64,000 nt of DNA from an uncultured Pseudomonadota bacterium. GTDB taxonomy: Bacteria; Pseudomonadota; Gammaproteobacteria; Burkholderiales; Methylophilaceae. The stretch covers positions 1-64,000 of the forward strand of contig CAILXF010000031.1 in assembly GCA_903838125.1 (NCBI GenBank), in the 5' to 3' direction. The position numbers were made by a program, and so were the translations under genes. Below the pieces are notes generated by a model. That model was not told the origin of the DNA, made no database searches, and saw nothing but the letters and a program-made list of their open reading frames with translations. This document shows, one piece after another, positions 55,163 to 64,000 of this stretch (the first letter of the stretch is position 1; every line of letters begins with the position of its first letter).

Positions 55163-55387
55163 TTACTGAATGCCAAGTTTATATTGAATAAAATATTTGG
55201 CAATATAACCTACCATACCAAAAGACAGACCTAGGTAAAGTGCAAAAGTACCAAATTTACCAGCTTTAGATTCCCACGCTAAGTGGCCAATAATAAAAAG
55301 CATCAATAGCATTAGTCCAGCTATGCCATAAGTTGTGCCAAACTCGGCAATCTGCGCCTCTGTAAAACCTAATATTGTATTTTCCAA
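55163..55387 (-). CDS. DUF2788 family small membrane protein
   Basis: FTEAQIAEFGTTYGIAGLMLLMLFIIGHLAWESKAGKFGT. Confidence 0.75.
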   Translation of the reverse strand: MENTILGFTEAQIAEFGTTYGIAGLMLLMLFIIGHLAWESKAGKFGTFALYLGLSFGMVGYIAKYFIQYKLGIQ

Positions 55388-55521
55388 AAATCTTCTCCAT
55401 TACTATTTTGTGAGGTGTTGTGGGCAGCACCCACCATAAATTCTGTTAGTTCAGACCGCGCTTAGTATTCAGGGTTCGAATTATTTTTCCCAAGTACGTG
55501 GTCCATATCAAAGTCTGATAC

Positions 55522-56088
55522 TTAATGTGCATTAAGTAGCATATTGATTTGTTGTTGAATAAACTCCGATGGTTTACGTTTAAAGCCACTTTTTGCGAAT
55601 TGCTGCCAGCGACCTGCCACGAAACATACCATTAAGTTCGCCTGTGCCTCTGCATCGCTTTGCGATTCGGATTGTGCTTTTGCAATGCGCAGGCTCTGCT
55701 TTAAGGTTACTTCTATACGATCATAAAGTTGGTTCATGCGTATTTGTAATCTTTCATCCTCGTTAACTAGTGCATCACCAATCAGCACGCGCGTCATACC
55801 AGGATTCTTTTCAGCAAACACTAATAGCATTGTAATGATGCGTTGGACTTGGCGAAGACCGTCAGTTTCTTCGCTGCTAATTTTATTAATTAAGCCAAAA
55901 ATGGTTTCTTCAATAAATACAATCAGGCCTTCAAACATTTGCGCTTTATTAGCAAAATGTCTATACAGCGCAGCTTCACTAACATCCAGTCTAGCGGCAA
56001 GTAAGGCTGTAGTGATTTTCTCACGCTTAGGCGCTTCTAGCATTTTAGCGAGGGTTTCTAAGATCTGTTGCTTACGTTCTCCGGCCAT
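55522..56088 (-). CDS. slmA: Nucleoid occlusion factor SlmA (TetR family)
   Basis: KITTALLAARLDVSEAALYRHFANKAQMFEGLIVFIEE. Confidence 0.94.
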   Translation of the reverse strand: MAGERKQQILETLAKMLEAPKREKITTALLAARLDVSEAALYRHFANKAQMFEGLIVFIEETIFGLINKISSEETDGLRQVQRIITMLLVFAEKNPGMTRVLIGDALVNEDERLQIRMNQLYDRIEVTLKQSLRIAKAQSESQSDAEAQANLMVCFVAGRWQQFAKSGFKRKPSEFIQQQINMLLNAH

Positions 56089-56115
56089 ACTCTTCCCCTT
56101 ACATTGTTGCAGTCA

Positions 56116-56760
56116 TTATAGCTTAAGGTGAGTAAGTGCTAACACTTTGTGTAATCGATAATCAACAAAATTTGGTTTTTTGAGCTCTTTTGATACCCAT
56201 ATGGTTTTCATGCCTAGACGTTTAGCTGTCATCAGCGCTGGCAAATTGTCTTCCAATAGGATGCAGTTTTGGGCCGGCGTCTTAATGGCTTTGAGTAGCA
56301 TTTGAAAACCTCGTACTGAGGGTTTCGCATGAAAGCGCGCGGATTCAACGCTAAATACGAATTCAAAACAATCCCTAATACCTAGTATATCTAGCACGCG
56401 TAAAGCATAGTTACGTGGAGCGTTGGTAAAGATGACTTTGCGCCCAGTTAGATTTTTTAGCATATGGCGAAGCCCGCTAGCTTGCACGACCATTTCGGGT
56501 AGTTGTGGAAAGCTGTGGGTTTGCTCTAAAAAATGATAGGGGCAAAAGTAACTAGGATGCCCACTATGATGACGGATTAAGCCTTTAAGTGTTGCGCCAT
56601 AAATGTGCCAGTAATGTTTGCGTAAACGATGGGCTTCACTTTCAGCTAAATCTAGGGACGCCATCATATATTCAGTCATGATTTGATTCATTACTGGGAA
56701 AATATGGGCTGAAGCATTGTGTAGCGTATCGTCTAAATCAAATATCCAAACTTTAGACAT
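56116..56760 (-). CDS. Pyrimidine 5'-nucleotidase (HAD superfamily)
   Basis: WIFDLDDTLHNASAHIFPVMNQIMTEYM, IFTNAPRNYA. Confidence 0.92.
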   Translation of the reverse strand: MSKVWIFDLDDTLHNASAHIFPVMNQIMTEYMMASLDLAESEAHRLRKHYWHIYGATLKGLIRHHSGHPSYFCPYHFLEQTHSFPQLPEMVVQASGLRHMLKNLTGRKVIFTNAPRNYALRVLDILGIRDCFEFVFSVESARFHAKPSVRGFQMLLKAIKTPAQNCILLEDNLPALMTAKRLGMKTIWVSKELKKPNFVDYRLHKVLALTHLKL

Positions 56761-56776
56761 GTAGTTGTGCTTCAGG

Positions 56777-57694
<918 letters not shown>

Positions 57695-57722
57695 TTAGGT
57701 TTATGTCATTGTATCTAAAAAA

Positions 57723-59333
57723 TCAAAGTGTTTTGATGAAAACCTTAGATTTGCGTTGAAAGTTATACAGCTTTTGTCTTTCCGCTGGTAGTTTTTCTAC
57801 ATTCTGCTCCATAAAACCACGTTCTATAAACCAGTGCTCGGTATGTGTGGTGAGGCAAAATAATTGTTTAAGACCTCTAGCTTTGGCCTCGTTGGCACAG
57901 AAATAGAACAACCTATCACCACGTCCGGCACCTCTAAATGCCGGGTCTATAGCTAAGCATGCAAATTCAGCAGTTTTTTCGGCAACAAATGGATACAGGG
58001 CAGCGCAACCGATGATGCGGTTCCCGTGCTCCAATACATAAAAATGCTCGATTTCCATTTCTATTCTCTCACGCCCGCGCCTTACTAGCACACCCTCTTC
58101 CTCTAGCGGTTCAATCAGCTTTAAGATGCCGCCGACATCATCTATATCAGCTTGACGCATGCTTTCTAGGCTAAGCTCGGTCACCATGGTGCCTATCCCG
58201 TCTAAGGTAAAGAGCTCTTGAATAATTGCACCGTCAATATGGCGGCTAATTAAATGCGTCCGCGCAACGCCATGTTCGCAGGCACGCACGGCGGCTGGCA
58301 AATAGTAGTTAATGTCTTCTGAGATGTTAATGGCTTGCTCACTTTTGGCCACAGACTCCAAAAGGTTTTTGGCTTTCTCTGCGGTCATTTCACGTAAGAG
58401 CTCACCGCGCAAATTATGCACTCCAGCACTATCCATTAAGAAAATCAACTTATCCGCATCTAGTGCAATGGCTGTGCTGACGGCGGCATCTTCCAAGCTA
58501 AGGTTGAATGCTGCCCCTGTGGGTGAATAGCCCAAAGGTGATAGCAATACCAATTCGCCGTCATCAAGCCGCTTTTGGATGCCTACGGCATCCACTCTTC
58601 TTACTTCACCGGTATGCTGCAAATCAACACCATCACGAATGCCTAGCGGTTTGGCAGTTATGAAGTTGCCACTAGCCACTCTAATGTCAGATCCAGCCAT
58701 GGGAGAATTGACCAACCCCATGGAAAGTAAGGCTTCTATTTCAACCCGAATGGCGCCGTTAGCTTCTTTGACTGCCTCCATCGCTTGGTCATCAGTCACA
58801 CGAAGGCCGTTAACAAATTTAGGGGTGATTTTATCTCGTTTTAAACGCCGCTCAATTTGCGGACGTGCCCCATGCACGAGTACGAGTCTAACTTCTAAGC
58901 TAGCGAGTAAATTAAGGTCATGGGATAATGCTACAAATTGCTTTTCATCGACCACTTCGCCACCAAATGCGATGACAAAAGTACGTCCTCCAAAGGCATG
59001 GATAAACGGGGTAGCTGAGCGAAACCATTGTACAAAGTCTTGCGCCTGAGGTTTGTTGCGAGAGAGGTCTTCACCAGAGGCCCCCGTAGCGAAACCAGTT
59101 CTATGTTCCGTACTGACCAATTCTGCTAATGCAACATCACTTTGGGCATATAGATAAGCGGGTGTGCAGCTTAACGCTTGTGCAATTTTCCGAAGCATCG
59201 CTTCGGAAGCGCCTAATTCACCTCTTTCTATGCGCGACAAATTACCCGCATCAGCACTAATGGCCTGCGCTAGGGTTTGTAATGTAATATTCAGCGACTT
59301 CCGCTGCTTGCGTATGGATAAACCGAGTGACAT
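57723..59333 (-). CDS. argA: N-acetylglutamate synthase (AAK + GNAT) with N-terminal XRE-type HTH domain
   Basis: Uninterrupted 536-aa ORF: residues 1-65 LGLSIRKQRKSLNITLQTLAQAISADAGNLSRIERGELGASEAMLRKIAQAL; then FVQWFRSATPFIHAFGGRTFVIAFGGEVV and LVHGARPQIERRL; C-terminal GNAT IDPAFRGAGRGDRLF. Confidence 0.93.
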   Translation of the reverse strand: MSLGLSIRKQRKSLNITLQTLAQAISADAGNLSRIERGELGASEAMLRKIAQALSCTPAYLYAQSDVALAELVSTEHRTGFATGASGEDLSRNKPQAQDFVQWFRSATPFIHAFGGRTFVIAFGGEVVDEKQFVALSHDLNLLASLEVRLVLVHGARPQIERRLKRDKITPKFVNGLRVTDDQAMEAVKEANGAIRVEIEALLSMGLVNSPMAGSDIRVASGNFITAKPLGIRDGVDLQHTGEVRRVDAVGIQKRLDDGELVLLSPLGYSPTGAAFNLSLEDAAVSTAIALDADKLIFLMDSAGVHNLRGELLREMTAEKAKNLLESVAKSEQAINISEDINYYLPAAVRACEHGVARTHLISRHIDGAIIQELFTLDGIGTMVTELSLESMRQADIDDVGGILKLIEPLEEEGVLVRRGRERIEMEIEHFYVLEHGNRIIGCAALYPFVAEKTAEFACLAIDPAFRGAGRGDRLFYFCANEAKARGLKQLFCLTTHTEHWFIERGFMEQNVEKLPAERQKLYNFQRKSKVFIKTL

Positions 59334-59355
59334 GGTTGAATTACCACCCTATAAA

Positions 59356-59400
59356 ATGTAATATTTACATAATATTAAAACATTTATGTATTTAATGCAA
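59356..59400 (-). promoter_or_regulatory. Putative promoter with two dyad candidate operators upstream of HTH-argA
   Basis: Minus strand TTGCAT-17 bp-TAATAT; dyad ATGTAA-TAT-TTACAT (59356-59370) and ACAT-TT-ATGT (59380-59389) with ATTAAA/TTTAAT flanks. Confidence 0.6.
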
Positions 59401-59438
59401 ATTATTATGCAGTACTTCCTTCCATCGGTAGGCGTTAA

Positions 59439-60209
59439 TTAAAAATCACCCCATAAAGTCTGTAACGCAGCAATGGTGGCAAGCGCAGCTGTTTCTGTGC
59501 GCAATACCCGTCCGCCTAGCTGTATGGTTTGAAAGCCATGATGCAAGGATAAAGCGATTTCTTCATCGCTAAGTCCACCTTCGGCGCCGATGAGAAGGTA
59601 AATGTGTCCGCTAGGTTTGTTGAGACTTTTTAACTGTTGAGTGGCATCGGGCGCCAAAGTAATTTTGCAGTCATTGGCATGTAAATTTGTGGCTAGATGC
59701 GCAAATAAATGCACCATATTCAATGGGGCGCTGACCACGGGTACAATACTTCTGCCTGATTGCTCGCAGGCAGAGATGGCAATATTCTGCCAATGTTCTG
59801 TGCGTTTTTCTGCACGTTCAGCTGACAGCTTAACTAAGCTGCGCTGACTGGCGAACGGCTGTATAGCATTGACGCCGAGTTCAACGGCTTTTTGTATGGT
59901 GAAATCCATGCGATCGCCACTGGAAATGGCTTGCAGTAGTGTTATTTTTAGCGGTGATTCATTGAGGACTGCATACGCGTTCGTAATGTTGGCAAATACT
60001 GCATTTTTCTTCACGGCAGTGAGCGTACATTCGTAATTAAAGCCGTCACCATTAAATAAGGTCGCGTTGTCGCCCACCTCAAGCCGTAATGCACGCGTAG
60101 CGTGAGCGGCTGCGCTGTCTGATAGTTGAACTGTGGCGCCCAAAGCTAGTGGGGTGTTGGTATAAAAGCGCAGATTAGCCACAGATTTATCGTCTCTAAA
60201 TGAAAGCAA
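59439..60209 (-). CDS. rsmE: 16S rRNA m3U1498 methyltransferase RsmE
   Basis: RFYTNTPL...HATRALRLEVGD, IGAEGGLSDEEI, LGGRVLRTETA. Confidence 0.96.
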   Translation of the reverse strand: MLSFRDDKSVANLRFYTNTPLALGATVQLSDSAAAHATRALRLEVGDNATLFNGDGFNYECTLTAVKKNAVFANITNAYAVLNESPLKITLLQAISSGDRMDFTIQKAVELGVNAIQPFASQRSLVKLSAERAEKRTEHWQNIAISACEQSGRSIVPVVSAPLNMVHLFAHLATNLHANDCKITLAPDATQQLKSLNKPSGHIYLLIGAEGGLSDEEIALSLHHGFQTIQLGGRVLRTETAALATIAALQTLWGDF

Positions 60210-60284
60210 AAGTGATAGTATAAAGACTGTGCTATAAAAAAACTAATCTGACTAAAGTCGGTGTAATGTAACGAGGAGCAGAAA

Positions 60285-60851
60285 ATGGTGAGCTTAAACC
60301 CCCCAGTTTGTAATTTTGGTCAACGCGCTACTGATTTCAACTTGCTTGGTGTTGATGGTAATCGTTATAACTTAGCTAATAGCGTGGGTAAAAATGGATT
60401 GTTGGTGATGTTTATCAGCAATCACTGCCCTTACGTTAAAGCCATTAAGCCGAGGCTGGTGGCTGATTGCCATGAGCTGTTGCAATATGGCATCAAGACC
60501 ATTGCTATTCAAAGTAATGACACTGAAAATTATCCTGATGATTCGTATGAAAGAATGCGGGAAGAGGCGAAGTTGTTTAATTTTTCATTTCCCTATGTGT
60601 TGGATGATACGCAAGAGGTGGCTAAAGCTTACGGAGCAGTTTGTACCCCAGATTTTTTTGGATTTAACGCCAAACTAGAGTTGCAATATCGTGGACGTTT
60701 TGATGCTGCTGGACGTGGTGAGCCACCAGTAGATAATCCACGAGACTTGTTTCATGCTATGAAGCGGATTGCAGAAACGCAAAAGGGGCCTCAACATCAA
60801 GCGCCAAGTATTGGTTGCAGTATTAAATGGTTTCCTCAAGAGTCAATTTAA
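60285..60851 (+). CDS. Thioredoxin-fold peroxiredoxin-like protein
   Basis: LLVMFISNHCPYVKAIKPRL, CTPDFFGFN. Confidence 0.88.
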   Translation: MVSLNPPVCNFGQRATDFNLLGVDGNRYNLANSVGKNGLLVMFISNHCPYVKAIKPRLVADCHELLQYGIKTIAIQSNDTENYPDDSYERMREEAKLFNFSFPYVLDDTQEVAKAYGAVCTPDFFGFNAKLELQYRGRFDAAGRGEPPVDNPRDLFHAMKRIAETQKGPQHQAPSIGCSIKWFPQESI

Positions 60852-60860
60852 TCGGCATTC

Positions 60861-61922
60861 ATGAACGCTGCACAAAAAAAACTAAAATGGGGCATTCTAG
60901 GCGCGGCGCGCGTTAATGAGCGCTTACTGCCAGCCATCATTGAAGCATCAAATGCTGAGTTAGTGGGTATTGCAAGTCGCCGTCCTGGCGCGGCTAAAGC
61001 GACCTTAGAAAAATATGCGCCAGGTTGTAGTGATGTGAATTGCTACGATGATTTGGATGCGTTACTTGCAGATACGCATGTGCAAGCTGTTTATTGCCCT
61101 ATGGCCAATCAAGAGCATGTGCAATGGGCGCTAAAGGCAATCCATGCGGGTAAGCATGTATTAATTGAAAAACCTATGGCGCTGACCGTGGCTGACATTG
61201 AAACGATTGAGCAGGCAGCAATTAAAAACAAGGTCAAAGTGATGGAAGGTTTCATGTACCGCTTCCATCCTCAGCATTCCCGAGTCAAAGAAATAGTCGA
61301 ATCAGGTTTGGTAGGAGATGTGTTGTCAGTTCGCGCCAGCTATTCGTTTTTAATGAAGCCGGCACGTATGTATCGTATTGCTAGCGGCTTTGAGCAGGGT
61401 GGCGGTGCTATGTGGGATATTGGGCCATATGCCATCCACTCCCTAAGGTGGTGCTTAGGTTTAATGAATAAACTTCAAAATACGCCATTTAGTGAACCTC
61501 AGTCAGTCATTGCCCACGCCAAATTTAACGAAGTAGGTGCGGATATAGTTACCAGCGGAGTCCTTGATTTTGGGTTGGATGCAGAAGGTCGTGCCAGATT
61601 CGGCCATTTTGATGTCAGCTTTGAGCGTTCACGAAAATCAGAATATGAAATTATCGGCACTAAAGGGTGGGTCAAATGCCACGCTGCTTGGGTATTTCAG
61701 AATGACACGCCTGTGATTAGTTGGGCGCTAGAAGATGGCACTTTTACTGAAGAGCGCTTCGCCCCTAGCAACCACTTTAATTTAGAAATTGAACATTTTA
61801 GTGATTGCGTTTTGAACGATAAGACACCGTTATTAGGTTTTGTGGATGCTAAAGCTAACTGCAAAGTCATCGCAGCGGTCCTAGAGTCAGCCAAGAATAA
61901 TCGGTTGGTTCATATAGGCTAG
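60861..61922 (+). CDS. Gfo/Idh/MocA family oxidoreductase
   Basis: KWGILGAARVNERLLPAI, GKHVLIEKPMALT, MEGFMYRFHPQH. Confidence 0.94.
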   Translation: MNAAQKKLKWGILGAARVNERLLPAIIEASNAELVGIASRRPGAAKATLEKYAPGCSDVNCYDDLDALLADTHVQAVYCPMANQEHVQWALKAIHAGKHVLIEKPMALTVADIETIEQAAIKNKVKVMEGFMYRFHPQHSRVKEIVESGLVGDVLSVRASYSFLMKPARMYRIASGFEQGGGAMWDIGPYAIHSLRWCLGLMNKLQNTPFSEPQSVIAHAKFNEVGADIVTSGVLDFGLDAEGRARFGHFDVSFERSRKSEYEIIGTKGWVKCHAAWVFQNDTPVISWALEDGTFTEERFAPSNHFNLEIEHFSDCVLNDKTPLLGFVDAKANCKVIAAVLESAKNNRLVHIG

Positions 61923-62184
61923 GCTAGGCCATCTGGGTGATGCCAATATGGATGCTGCCCAAAATAAGCCAAATTCGTCAAATCATGTCAGCCCTGAAGG
62001 AGATTTACAGGCTAAGCACTTGCTGAAAAAGGGTATTTAAGCAATAATTTGACCTTTGTAAAAAAGCGGTTAAAAACTCGGCTTTTTTTAGAATTCAATC
62101 AAGGTTTTGTATGATTATCTATAAGACATGCCAAATGTCTGAGATGAATCGTTCAAGCCCCAGCTAATTATTAGGGAGAAATCA

Positions 62185-64000
62185 ATGGCAACACGTAAAG
62201 ATCTAGCCAACGCTATCCGTGCGTTATCGATGGATGCGGTACAAAAAGCAAACTCTGGCCACCCAGGCGCGCCTATGGGCATGGCAGAAATTGCAGAAGA
62301 GCTTTGGAATCACCATTTAAGCCACAATCCAAAAAACCCTAGCTGGGCAAACCGTGATCGCTTCGTGCTTTCTAATGGTCATGGTTCAATGTTGATCTAC
62401 TCATTGTTGCATCTAACAGGTTATGCATTGCCGATGGATGAGCTTAAAACATTCCGTCAGTTGCATTCAAAATGTGCTGGTCACCCTGAGTATGGCTATG
62501 CCCCAGGCGTTGAAACAACAACTGGCCCATTAGGCCAAGGTATTGCCAACGGCGTAGGTTTTGCCATGGCTGAAAAATTACTTGCTGACCAATTCAATAA
62601 ACAAGGCCATTTCGATGGTTTCAATCAAGCAATTGATTACAATATCGTTGACCACAACACTTACGTGTTCTTGGGTGACGGCTGTATGATGGAAGGTGTA
62701 TCTCATGAAGCTTGTGCCTTAGCTGGTACTTGGGGCTTGGGTAAATTAACCGCATTCTGGGATGACAACGGTATTTCTATCGACGGTCACATTGAAGGTT
62801 GGTACACAGACGATACGGCTAAACGTTTTGAATCATACGGCTGGCACGTTCAATCTGTAGATGGTCACGATGTTGCTGCTATTGGTAAAGCAATTGAAGC
62901 AGCTAAAAAAGTTACAGACAAACCATCATTGATCTGCTGTAAAACGGTCATTGGTATGGGTTCACCAAACAAATCAGGTTCACATGATTGCCACGGTTCA
63001 GCATTAGGTTTAGAAGAAGTTGCTGCAACTCGCGCTAACATCGGTTGGGCACATGAGCCATTTGTCATTCCAGCTGACGTATATGCTGGTTGGGATGCGA
63101 CTGACAAAGGTGCTGCTGCTGAAGCGGCTTGGAATGCTAAATTTGCAACCTATAAAGCAGCTTTCCCAGCTGACGCGGCAGAGTTCTCTCGTCGTATGGG
63201 CGGTGAATTGCCAGCTAACTGGAAGTCAGCTACTGATGCAATGATCGCTGCAACTAACGATAAAGCTGAAACTGTTGCAACACGTAAAGCTTCACAAAAT
63301 GTAATCGGCGCGTTAGCACCTTTACTCCCTGAGTTCTTGGGTGGTTCAGCTGACTTAACCGGTTCTAACTTAACTTCATGCAGTAGCTTCGTGCATGTTG
63401 ATGCGAAAAAACCAGGTAACTATATTTCATACGGCGTACGTGAATTTGGTATGTTTTCAATTATGAATGGTATGGCATTGCATGGTGGCTTAATACCATT
63501 CGGCGGTACATTCCATATGTTCTCAGACTATGCGAAAAGTGCACTACGTATGGCTGCATTGATGAAACAACGTACGATTGCTGTTTTGACGCATGACTCT
63601 ATCGGTCAAGGTGAAGATGGTCCTACGCATCAACCAATTGAAAATACTTCTGGTTTGCGTTTAATTCCAAATATGGATGTATGGCGTCCAGGTAACTCAA
63701 CTGAAACTGCTGTTGCTTGGGTAGCCGCGGTTGAGCGTAAAAATGGTCCATCTAGCTTAGTATTAAGCCGTCAAAATGTGCCAGGCATGAAACATGATGC
63801 TGCACAGTTTGATTTAATGCGTAAAGGTGGTTATGTGTTATCTGATGTATCAGGTAAAGCAGATGTGATTATTATTGCCAATGGTTCAGAACTTGAATTA
63901 GCAGTTAAAGCAGCTGCAGAGTTGAATGCAGCCGGTACTAAAGTACGCGTAGTTTCTATGCCTTCAACCAATGTATTTGATCGTCAAGATAAAGCTTATA
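62185..64000 (+). CDS. tkt: Transketolase, 5' part (continues beyond window; absent from ORF track)
   Basis: Manual translation [38 protein letters not shown]...; GGGAGAA RBS; open to window end. Confidence 0.96.
   Translation, partial: MATRKDLANAIRALSMDAVQKANSGHPGAPMGMAEIAEELWNHHLSHNPKNPSWANRDRFVLSNGHGSMLIYSLLHLTGYALPMDELKTFRQLHSKCAGHPEYGYAPGVETTTGPLGQGIANGVGFAMAEKLLADQFNKQGHFDGFNQAIDYNIVDHNTYVFLGDGCMMEGVSHEACALAGTWGLGKLTAFWDDNGISIDGHIEGWYTDDTAKRFESYGWHVQSVDGHDVAAIGKAIEAAKKVTDKPSLICCKTVIGMGSPNKSGSHDCHGSALGLEEVAATRANIGWAHEPFVIPADVYAGWDATDKGAAAEAAWNAKFATYKAAFPADAAEFSRRMGGELPANWKSATDAMIAATNDKAETVATRKASQNVIGALAPLLPEFLGGSADLTGSNLTSCSSFVHVDAKKPGNYISYGVREFGMFSIMNGMALHGGLIPFGGTFHMFSDYAKSALRMAALMKQRTIAVLTHDSIGQGEDGPTHQPIENTSGLRLIPNMDVWRPGNSTETAVAWVAAVERKNGPSSLVLSRQNVPGMKHDAAQFDLMRKGGYVLSDVSGKADVIIIANGSELELAVKAAAELNAAGTKVRVVSMPSTNVFDRQDKAY

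Noticed and set aside
55471-55482. tRNA T-loop-like AGGGTTCGAATT
   Set aside because: No matching acceptor, D or anticodon arms around it; chance match
58579-59049. 156-aa plus-strand ORF opposite HTH-argA
   Set aside because: Antisense to a well-supported CDS; Ser/Thr/Pro-rich shadow ORF
62059-62092. AAAAAAGC...GCTTTTTTT as terminator before tkt
   Set aside because: Stem mostly A/T with a large loop; too weak to call

Overview
The window looks like chromosomal DNA from a betaproteobacterial methylotroph, probably Methylophilaceae (inferred from gene content only). It opens with the 3' end of a XoxF-type PQQ methanol dehydrogenase, followed by xoxJ and a cytochrome cL (xoxG-like) gene. A molybdenum-cofactor block (moeA-mobB-mobA-moaA) lies divergent to an NAD-dependent formate dehydrogenase operon (fdsGBA-fdhD-fdsD). 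Next come a small heme-protein cluster (second cytochrome cL-like protein, DUF1924 cytochrome, SOUL protein), rho, trxA, lpoA/rsmI, pyrC and the RNase P RNA. A complete dcw division/cell-wall cluster runs from mraZ to ftsZ and on to lpxC, with a clear promoter and a triple MraZ box. The window ends with slt, cca, slmA, argB, argA, rsmE and the 5' part of transketolase. The most unusual object is a single 536-codon ORF fusing an N-terminal XRE-type helix-turn-helix to a complete N-acetylglutamate synthase (AAK + GNAT). Two dyad-symmetric sequences sit within and just downstream of its putative promoter, which suggests a bifunctional, self-regulating arginine-biosynthesis enzyme/regulator. Other leads are a 21-bp palindrome before the second cytochrome cL gene, a lipoprotein versus soluble split between the two cL paralogues, a possible yraN remnant after lpoA, and a small membrane-protein ORF missing from the supplied ORF track. 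No mobile elements, CRISPR arrays, tRNAs or prophage genes were seen. All family calls are by eye; no database search was run.
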